A stretch of DNA of 64,000 bases. Origin: Maritalea myrionectae DSM 19524. GTDB lineage: Bacteria; Pseudomonadota; Alphaproteobacteria; Rhizobiales; Devosiaceae. How positions within the stretch are numbered: position 1 is the stretch's first letter; every line of letters starts with the position of its first letter. Shown here piece after piece: positions 59,010 to 64,000 of the stretch. Made by a program: the position numbers and the translations under genes. The notes below the pieces were generated by a model. It saw nothing but the letters and a program-made list of their open reading frames with translations, did no database searches and was not told where the DNA came from. Where the stretch lies: positions 930,001 through 994,000 of the forward strand of contig NZ_AUHV01000003.1 in the NCBI RefSeq assembly GCF_000423365.1. Direction: 5' to 3'.

Positions 59010-61034
59010 CTAGGCAACATGTGAACTGAGCGATTGCTCCACGGCGCGGTGCTTTGGGGTCGCTTTGCATTCAGCCACAATCATGGCCATCGGGTCAGAC
59101 GTGGGCCGACCAAACAAATAGCCTTGAAAACTGTCGCATCCCACAGCGCTCAACAATTCGGCTTGGGCTTCGGTTTCCACCCCTTCTGCTGTCGTGCGAA
59201 TGCCAAGTGACTTTGCCAGCCCCACCACGCAGCTCACCACCGCATCATTTGCTTTGTTTTCGCCCAGGCGCGCCACAAAGCTCTTGTCAATTTTCAGCTT
59301 ATTGATTGGAAGTCGGGTCAAATAATTTAGGCTCGAATATCCCGTACCGAAATCATCCATCGCCACACGCACACCAAGCGCGCGCAGCGCATCAAGATGG
59401 CTGACAACGCGCGTGGTATCATAAACAAAGACGCCTTCGGTGATCTCAACCTCCAGCCGATCCGCTGGCAAGCCTGTGCTCTGCAATATACGCGCAATGT
59501 CGTGGACAAAATCCTCGCTTCGCAACAGCACAGGTGAAATATTGACGGCCAACCGCATTTCACTTGGCCAATGCAGCGCCGCCTGACAGGACCGCGTCAG
59601 CACCTGCTCGGTGAGTTGCCCAATCAAGCCTGACGTCTCGGCCAGGGGAATAAATTCAGCCGGACTCACACTGCCCAATCGAGGATGCGGCCAACGGCAC
59701 AACGCTTCAAACCCAATAATGCGCCGATCCTCCGCACGCACAAGAGGCTGGAAGGCCACTTCAAGGCTGTTTGTTTCCAGCGCCGTCTCCAGCTCGCGCT
59801 GCAGCAAAAATCGATCATCTTGCGCCGTTTGTAGCTCTTGTTTGAATTGCACATAATGCCCTGGGCCCGATGCCTTCGCATCATAGAGCGCCAGGTCTGC
59901 ACATTTGCTCAGCCCATCCACCGTGCGGCTATCCTTGGGGAAGTTCGCACTCCCCGCACTGATGGTGGCGGTAAATCGCGCATGGTCTGTCGTAATATGC
60001 CGCTGCATGAGCTGGTAAAACTGTTCTGCCGCCTCAGCAGGCGTCGGCACCCCATCAGCCCAACAAATGGCCACAAATTCATCGCCGGATAAGCGATAGA
60101 CCTGCCCCAATTGTCCCAGCGTGTTGTTAAGCCGTTTTGCGGCGACCACCAAAAGTCGATCACCTGCCTCATGACCGTAAAAATCATTCACCTGCTTGAA
60201 GGAATCAACATCAAGGCTGAACAAGTTGAAACTGCGCTTTTCCCAGCGGGCTTGCTGCAATTTCACCATCACATCACGACGAAACTTGCGGCGGTTTGGT
60301 AAGCCAGTCAGGGGGTCATAATCTGCCAGATGGATCGCTTGGCGTTCCGCAATGCGCCGTTGACGCCCCCAATAGGACAGCAGCGCCAGCACAAAAAAGG
60401 CCAAAACCACCAAAACCACAGAGGTCATCTGCGATGAAAACTGCACCCCACGCACCATCAAATGCCCAACAGGGTCGCGCCTGATTTCAATGCTGACCAC
60501 CCCGCGCGGCATGCCAAGCCGCTCTAGCGGGATCAACACAGCCACCGGCACACCATCATGGCTAACCTCATCACTAGGCAGTTCAAATATGCGCGTCCGT
60601 CGACTTGATAGGGTGGCTTGCACCGCTTCTTCAAAAGCGACATCAGTAAGATCACGCATCACCGGCCTGCCCCCGGCAATGGTCAACTGGCCAAATCGGG
60701 TGAACACAGCATAACCCGAAACAGTGCCGAAATGGCTGGATTGATCAAAGCTGAGCGGATCAAAAACATCATGCTGAGGCACTGTTTGTGGCTCGGTTTT
60801 CACGACGAACTGGTCGACCAGATATTCAACAGGATCAAGCCGAAGCGGCGAAAGTTCGCCAGGTAAATCAAACTCGGTTCGCAAGGAAATGGCAGATTTT
60901 CTGGCCAATTGTTTGGCGTCAAGGTCGCTGAGTTTTTGGACCAAAAGTGGAGACATAGATGAAGCGATGATCACCAACACACAGAAGGCGCTCACAATAG
61001 AAATAATTGAGGCAATAAATCCCCAGCGGCTCAT
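59010..61034 (-). CDS. membrane GGDEF/EAL protein (cyclic di-GMP turnover)
   Basis: About 674 residues. Two helices (about 5-28 and 203-225) enclose a periplasmic sensing region of about 175 residues. The GGDEF domain (about 240-400) has DYDPLTGLPNRR and the active-site loop RLSGDEF, an SGDEF variant that can still be active. The EAL domain (about 415-660) has IGFEALCRW, NISPVLL and the intact MDDFGTGYSSL and KIDKSFV motifs needed for phosphodiesterase activity. The protein probably breaks cyclic di-GMP, and may also make it. The start is ATG at 61034; a TTG 21 bases upstream is in frame. It is a single gene with a convergent neighbour (RpiR) six bases away. Confidence 0.93.
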   Translation of the reverse strand: MSRWGFIASIISIVSAFCVLVIIASSMSPLLVQKLSDLDAKQLARKSAISLRTEFDLPGELSPLRLDPVEYLVDQFVVKTEPQTVPQHDVFDPLSFDQSSHFGTVSGYAVFTRFGQLTIAGGRPVMRDLTDVAFEEAVQATLSSRRTRIFELPSDEVSHDGVPVAVLIPLERLGMPRGVVSIEIRRDPVGHLMVRGVQFSSQMTSVVLVVLAFFVLALLSYWGRQRRIAERQAIHLADYDPLTGLPNRRKFRRDVMVKLQQARWEKRSFNLFSLDVDSFKQVNDFYGHEAGDRLLVVAAKRLNNTLGQLGQVYRLSGDEFVAICWADGVPTPAEAAEQFYQLMQRHITTDHARFTATISAGSANFPKDSRTVDGLSKCADLALYDAKASGPGHYVQFKQELQTAQDDRFLLQRELETALETNSLEVAFQPLVRAEDRRIIGFEALCRWPHPRLGSVSPAEFIPLAETSGLIGQLTEQVLTRSCQAALHWPSEMRLAVNISPVLLRSEDFVHDIARILQSTGLPADRLEVEITEGVFVYDTTRVVSHLDALRALGVRVAMDDFGTGYSSLNYLTRLPINKLKIDKSFVARLGENKANDAVVSCVVGLAKSLGIRTTAEGVETEAQAELLSAVGCDSFQGYLFGRPTSDPMAMIVAECKATPKHRAVEQSLSSHVA

Positions 61035-61180
61035 CGTTGCATCCAAAACACGCAAAAAATCATTGGCAGATCATCAGACAACTTTATTACACAATTGTTT
61101 AAATCCTGAATATTCGTGTTTAAATTCAGCTGTTTAACAATTCAACTAATTACAAACACTCACCCCAGTTTTTTTTGCAC

Positions 61181-61210
61181 CAAAAAAGGCGCGCCAAACA
61201 GGCGCGCCTT
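61181..61210 (-). terminator. intrinsic terminator of hpd
   Basis: AAGGCGCGCC and GGCGCGCCTT form a ten-base-pair stem with an AAACA loop, followed by a T-run on the minus strand, 26 bases past the hpd stop. Confidence 0.88.
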
Positions 61211-61235
61211 CATAAAACCCCTAGATAGTCTTTTA

Positions 61236-62360
61236 TTATTCCGCGGCGGTTACAGATTCTTCTGCTTTAAGCACGCCACGTTCAATTTGTTCCCGCTCGA
61301 TGGACTCGAACAGAGCACGGAAATTGCCCTCACCAAAGCCTTCATCGCCTTTGCGCTGAATAAACTCAAAGAAGATCGGGCCGATCACGGTTTTCGAGAA
61401 GATTTGCAGCAAAATCTTGGTCATGCCGCCATCAATCACGCCTTCGCCATCGATCAAAATGCCGTGCTTGGCCATCCGGTCAATCGGCTCATCATGGCCG
61501 TTCACCCGATCATAGGACATGTCGTAATAAGTCTGTGGTGGTCCCGGCATGAATTTGAGTTCATTTTCAGCCAGTTTGTCGGTGCAATCATAAATATCGT
61601 CACAACCCACCGCGATGTGCTGAATGCCTTCGCCTTTATACTTCTTCAGATATTCTTCGATCTGGCTGGTGTCGTCTTTTGACTCATTCAGCGGAATGCG
61701 GATCTTGCCACAAGGCGATGTGATCGCGCGGCTGGTCAAGCCTGTGATCCGACCATCAATGTCGAAGAAGTGGATTTGCGTGAAGTTGAACAAATCACGG
61801 TAGAAATCCCACCATTTGTCCATATTGCCACGGAACACATTGTGGGTCAGATGGTCGAGATAATAGAACCCGACGCCTTCAGGGCGTGGGTTGGCCTCAC
61901 CGAGCCACTCAAATTCATCCTCATAGGCGGAACCCTTGTCGCCATATTTCTCGATGAAATAGAGCAATGAACCGCCAATGCCCAAAATCGCCGGCGCATC
62001 GATGGACTTGTCGTCGCCTTCATAAGGCTCAGCACCATTTTTCACCGCATGGTCGAACGCATGTTGCGCATCAACAACCCGCCACGCCATAGACGGCACG
62101 CAAGGGCCGTGCAAATCAACAAAGCGACCGCCAAAGCTGTCTTTTTCGCCGTTCAGAATGTAGTTGATGTCACCTTGGCGCCAAACGGTGATGTTTTTCG
62201 TCTTATGCTTGGCAACTGGGGTGTAACCCATCTTGGTGAACAATGCTTCGAGCTTTTCCGGCTCGTCATGGGCATATTCAACAAATTCGAAACCGTCCGT
62301 GCCGGCCGGGTTCTCTTTGGTGATCTCTGCTGGTGGTGCGTCGTGTGGAAACGGACCCAT
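61236..62360 (-). CDS. hpd: 4-hydroxyphenylpyruvate dioxygenase
   Basis: Non-haem Fe(II) enzyme that turns 4-hydroxyphenylpyruvate into homogentisate in tyrosine breakdown. It has 374 residues. The iron ligands are H170 in LDHLTHNV, H248 in GIQHIAVG and E332 in FFEFIQRKG; DFNFTQIH-like FNFTQIHFFDI and GGRFVDLHGP also match. The start is the ATG at 62360 with GGGAGA seven bases upstream; the open frame starts 57 bases earlier. It is divergent from an Lrp-type regulator across 131 bases, the usual arrangement for amino-acid-responsive control. The other homogentisate-pathway genes are not in the window. Confidence 0.96.
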   Translation of the reverse strand: MGPFPHDAPPAEITKENPAGTDGFEFVEYAHDEPEKLEALFTKMGYTPVAKHKTKNITVWRQGDINYILNGEKDSFGGRFVDLHGPCVPSMAWRVVDAQHAFDHAVKNGAEPYEGDDKSIDAPAILGIGGSLLYFIEKYGDKGSAYEDEFEWLGEANPRPEGVGFYYLDHLTHNVFRGNMDKWWDFYRDLFNFTQIHFFDIDGRITGLTSRAITSPCGKIRIPLNESKDDTSQIEEYLKKYKGEGIQHIAVGCDDIYDCTDKLAENELKFMPGPPQTYYDMSYDRVNGHDEPIDRMAKHGILIDGEGVIDGGMTKILLQIFSKTVIGPIFFEFIQRKGDEGFGEGNFRALFESIEREQIERGVLKAEESVTAAE

Positions 62361-62464
62361 ATTTATTCTCCCTATCAAAAACTGTCTGACAATCATTATG
62401 ACGCACACCAGCTGCAATGTGCTTGCGATTTCAGCAGCCCAGCATTATATTTTGCATGAAATCC

Positions 62465-62498
62465 GCACATAATGAACGATTGGCGCACAAAATGAGCG
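62465..62498. promoter_or_regulatory. direct repeat at the start of the Lrp gene
   Basis: GCACATAATGAACG (62465-62478) and GCACAAAATGAGCG (62485-62498) are 12/14 identical and 20 bases apart, about two helical turns. The second copy covers the chosen Lrp start codon. Regular spacing of this kind suits an oligomeric Lrp regulator acting on its own gene and on hpd. Confidence 0.4.
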
Positions 62499-62956
62499 AG
62501 CTAGACAATTACGACAAGAGAATCCTTGGGCACCTGCAGCAAGATGCGCGGCTCACCAACAACGAGCTGTCCGAGCGCGTCAATCTGAGCGCCTCGCAAT
62601 GCTCACGCCGCCGTGCCCGCCTGGAAGAAGAGGGCATTATTTCGGGCTATCACGCCCATCTGGACCGCGATAATCTCAAGCTTAGCATCGTCACCATCAT
62701 CAATGTGACCTTGGCCACACATAACCGGGGCAATGCCAAACGGTTCGCCGCGCTGATCTCGGATTTGCCCGAAGTGCTCGAAGCACACGCCCTCACCGGC
62801 GAGATGGACTATTTCATCAAAGTGGTTTCGCCTGATCTGAACGGGCTCCGGCAATTTGTGAATGACGTGCTGCTGCCACACGAGTCGGTGCAACACGTCA
62901 AAACCTCGATTGTGTTGGAAACGCTGAAAGAAACCAGCGCCCTGCCGGTGCAATAA
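62492..62956 (+). CDS. Lrp/AsnC family transcriptional regulator
   Basis: A 154-residue regulator. The N-terminal HTH (about 4-50) has LDNYDKRILGHLQQDARLTNNELSERVNLSASQCSRRRARLEEEGII, and the C-terminal RAM domain has ITVNVTLA-like IINVTLATH and EAHALTGEMDYFIKVVSPDL, with the amino-acid effector site between subunits. It is divergent from hpd and probably controls it in response to an aromatic amino acid. The start may be the ATG at 62492 (used here) or one of two in-frame ATGs upstream (62417, 62456). None has a strong ribosome-binding site. It ends nine bases before the convergent SDR gene. Confidence 0.92.
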   Translation: MSELDNYDKRILGHLQQDARLTNNELSERVNLSASQCSRRRARLEEEGIISGYHAHLDRDNLKLSIVTIINVTLATHNRGNAKRFAALISDLPEVLEAHALTGEMDYFIKVVSPDLNGLRQFVNDVLLPHESVQHVKTSIVLETLKETSALPVQ

Positions 62957-62965
62957 GGTAGCACG

Positions 62966-63748
62966 CTAAAGCGCAGTCATAGCTGCGACCTTATCCAACA
63001 ATTCTGCTTCGGCTTCAGTCGGCGGCCCAGATTTATTCGCCCCTCTATCTTGCGCAGCAAGATATAGTTTTTGCGCGGCTTTTTCCGGTGCGACAAAGAA
63101 AAACGAAAAGGCGCGCATAATACTCGGCACCGCGGTGCTTTTGGCCATGGCGGTTTTGGTCGGCGGCAAGTCGACAACTTTTAGCGCAATGTCACTTTGG
63201 GCAAAATCCGCGCTGAGCGCCGCAAAAAGATCCGTCAGTGCCTGTTTCGATTGGGCATAGGCGACCATGCCTTTTTTGTGCGACAGGTTCAGCACATCAT
63301 CCAGCGCTTTTTGTTTGACCATGCGGCGCGCGCCAGAGCCTGACGCCACAACAACACCCTTGCCGCGCTCCAGGCTGGGGCGCAAAAGCTGCACCAACAC
63401 ATAATTGGCCACCACATTCACGGCAAAATTCATATCCTGCCCTGCAGCATTTTGCTCAAACCGCGTCCCGATCCAGCCCGCATTTAAAAAGACATGCGAA
63501 AGCTTCATATATTGACCGGCAATTTTAATCGCGGCCGCCCGCACCGCTGCGCCGTCAGCCAAGTCCACTTGCCAATATCTCACTTTTAAGCGCGGAAACT
63601 TTTTTCCCAATTGCGCAATCTGCTTTTCGCTTTTGCCTTTATCCCGATTAAGCAACAAAAGCTCGAACCCGTCTGCCGCGAGCAAGTGGCATAACGCCGA
63701 ACCAATGCCGGAGTAGGACCCGGTCACCACTGCAATTTTTTCGTTCAT
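62966..63748 (-). CDS. short-chain dehydrogenase/reductase
   Basis: Classical SDR enzyme of 260 residues. The cofactor loop is TGSYSGIGSALC at 9-20, with NAGW at about 90 and the catalytic YAQSK at about 165 preceded by ASGSGAR, the serine block. The C-terminal half differs from typical family members. Substrate is unknown. The ATG at 63748 has a purine-rich GATAAGAGA upstream. A very good promoter with a palindrome in its spacer lies 28-57 bases before it, and the tail of a MarR gene ends just beyond. A MarR-controlled detoxifying reductase is the simplest reading. Confidence 0.87.
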   Translation of the reverse strand: MNEKIAVVTGSYSGIGSALCHLLAADGFELLLLNRDKGKSEKQIAQLGKKFPRLKVRYWQVDLADGAAVRAAAIKIAGQYMKLSHVFLNAGWIGTRFEQNAAGQDMNFAVNVVANYVLVQLLRPSLERGKGVVVASGSGARRMVKQKALDDVLNLSHKKGMVAYAQSKQALTDLFAALSADFAQSDIALKVVDLPPTKTAMAKSTAVPSIMRAFSFFFVAPEKAAQKLYLAAQDRGANKSGPPTEAEAELLDKVAAMTAL

Positions 63749-63775
63749 TCTCTTATCCTATTTATTTGTTATGGC

Positions 63776-63805
63776 ATTATATTCCATGGAATATTTTCGG
63801 ATCAA
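63776..63805 (-). promoter_or_regulatory. promoter of the SDR gene with palindromic operator
   Basis: On the minus strand, TTGATC (63800-63805) and TATAAT (63776-63781) are separated by 18 bases, a near-consensus housekeeping promoter. The perfect 16-base palindrome ATATTCCATGGAATAT (63779-63794) covers the spacer and part of the -10 box, so a bound repressor would block the polymerase. The MarR gene next door is the obvious candidate. Confidence 0.7.
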
Positions 63806-63833
63806 AAAAAGGGCGCTTCACCTGAGAAGCGCC
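63804..63833 (-). terminator. terminator overlapping the MarR gene's stop
   Basis: GGCGCTTC and GAAGCGCC form an eight-base-pair stem with a six-base loop, followed by a seven-T run on the minus strand. The stem includes the last codons and the stop of the MarR gene. Confidence 0.82.
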
Positions 63834-64000
63834 AACACCTCTTCAAGTGTTTTCGCTTGCGCTGGGCTGAGCTGGTCAAATTTGGCAAAATGCTGGTCCA
63901 TCACCGACTTGCCTTTCTTCAATGCTGACAACCCTGCCCCCGTCAATTGGATATGCACCACACGCTGGTCGTCCACGTCGCGTTTCTTTTCAATCAAATG
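63818..64000 (-). CDS. MarR family transcriptional regulator, C-terminal part (continues outside window)
   Basis: Translating the minus strand from the window edge gives 60 residues to the stop at 63818-63820. They begin HLIEKKRDVDDQRVVHIQL, which is the MarR wing (R-x-x-D-x-D-x-R), followed by TGAGLSALKKG and two dimer helices ending EEVLALLR. The start lies outside the window, so the DNA-recognition helix is not seen. The next gene on the strand, an SDR, starts 69 bases after the stop and has its own promoter with a palindromic site, suggesting that this regulator represses it. Confidence 0.87.
   Translation of the reverse strand, partial: HLIEKKRDVDDQRVVHIQLTGAGLSALKKGKSVMDQHFAKFDQLSPAQAKTLEEVLALLR

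Noticed and set aside
1-64000. CRISPR arrays, insertion sequences, prophage genes, defence systems
   Set aside because: I looked for spaced direct repeats, transposase or integrase motifs, terminal inverted repeats, and nuclease/toxin pairs and saw none; the window reads as core-type chromosome.

Overview
The window is an ordinary, gene-dense bacterial chromosome segment of about 55% GC by eye. It most likely comes from an alphaproteobacterium of the Hyphomicrobiales (Rhizobiales) type. The signs are a CpdR single-domain receiver next to an N-formylglutamate amidohydrolase gene, a rhizobial-type small heat-shock gene behind a ROSE RNA thermometer and an RpoH promoter, a sCache/HisKA_3 two-component pair next to a TakP-like TRAP transporter, DUF1330 and CreA-family genes, and a tRNA-Val(GAC) with encoded CCA. 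The PomAB-like stator pair and two TRAP systems would suit a marine or halotolerant member, but that is inference. I see no insertion sequence, prophage, CRISPR array, integrase, rRNA or replication origin.

Layout. 1-16.99 kb: end of an ABC permease, gdhA, an MFS exporter, tRNA-Val, a desaturase/hydrolase pair, cpdR, N-formylglutamate amidohydrolase, hisN, a glycolipid-binding/hydrolase pair, hsp20 and the gltBD operon. 17-24.6 kb: SGNH hydrolase, lytic transglycosylase and galE on the minus strand, galU, an outer-membrane barrel protein, and a PomAB-like motAB pair. 24.6-37.5 kb: a LysR/MFS divergon, NfeD/SPFH pair, hemH, a Pho-box-controlled 5'-nucleotidase, another LysR, DUF1330, an epimerase, a ProC-like reductase, a DUF1007-NicO metal transporter, a MarR-like protein and a TRIC channel. 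37.5-46.2 kb: an eda-modABC operon, nadA, small envelope genes, an ABC membrane domain without ATPase, and nadB. 46.2-59 kb: TerC, LysE, a diheme cytochrome c, and two TRAP operons, the first facing a two-component system and the second facing an RpiR regulator. 59-64 kb: a GGDEF/EAL protein, hpd facing an Lrp regulator, and an SDR gene with the tail of a MarR gene.

The genes join around nitrogen assimilation (gdhA, gltBD), NAD synthesis (nadA, nadB), UDP-sugar supply (galE, galU), carboxylate uptake with dedicated regulators, molybdate uptake, and tyrosine breakdown. I found no clearly new multi-gene system. The most rewarding signals are regulatory: the ROSE thermometer with RpoH promoter, the Pho box upstream of the 5'-nucleotidase, a terminator whose stem holds the next gene's ribosome-binding site, and several strong palindromes in divergent promoters (44369-44386, 44565-44578, 57962-57976, 52189-52214, 63779-63794). 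Other points of interest are the PomB-like protein with an altered peptidoglycan-binding motif and the eda-modABC linkage. Many convergent neighbours overlap at their stop codons, so the segment is unusually compact.
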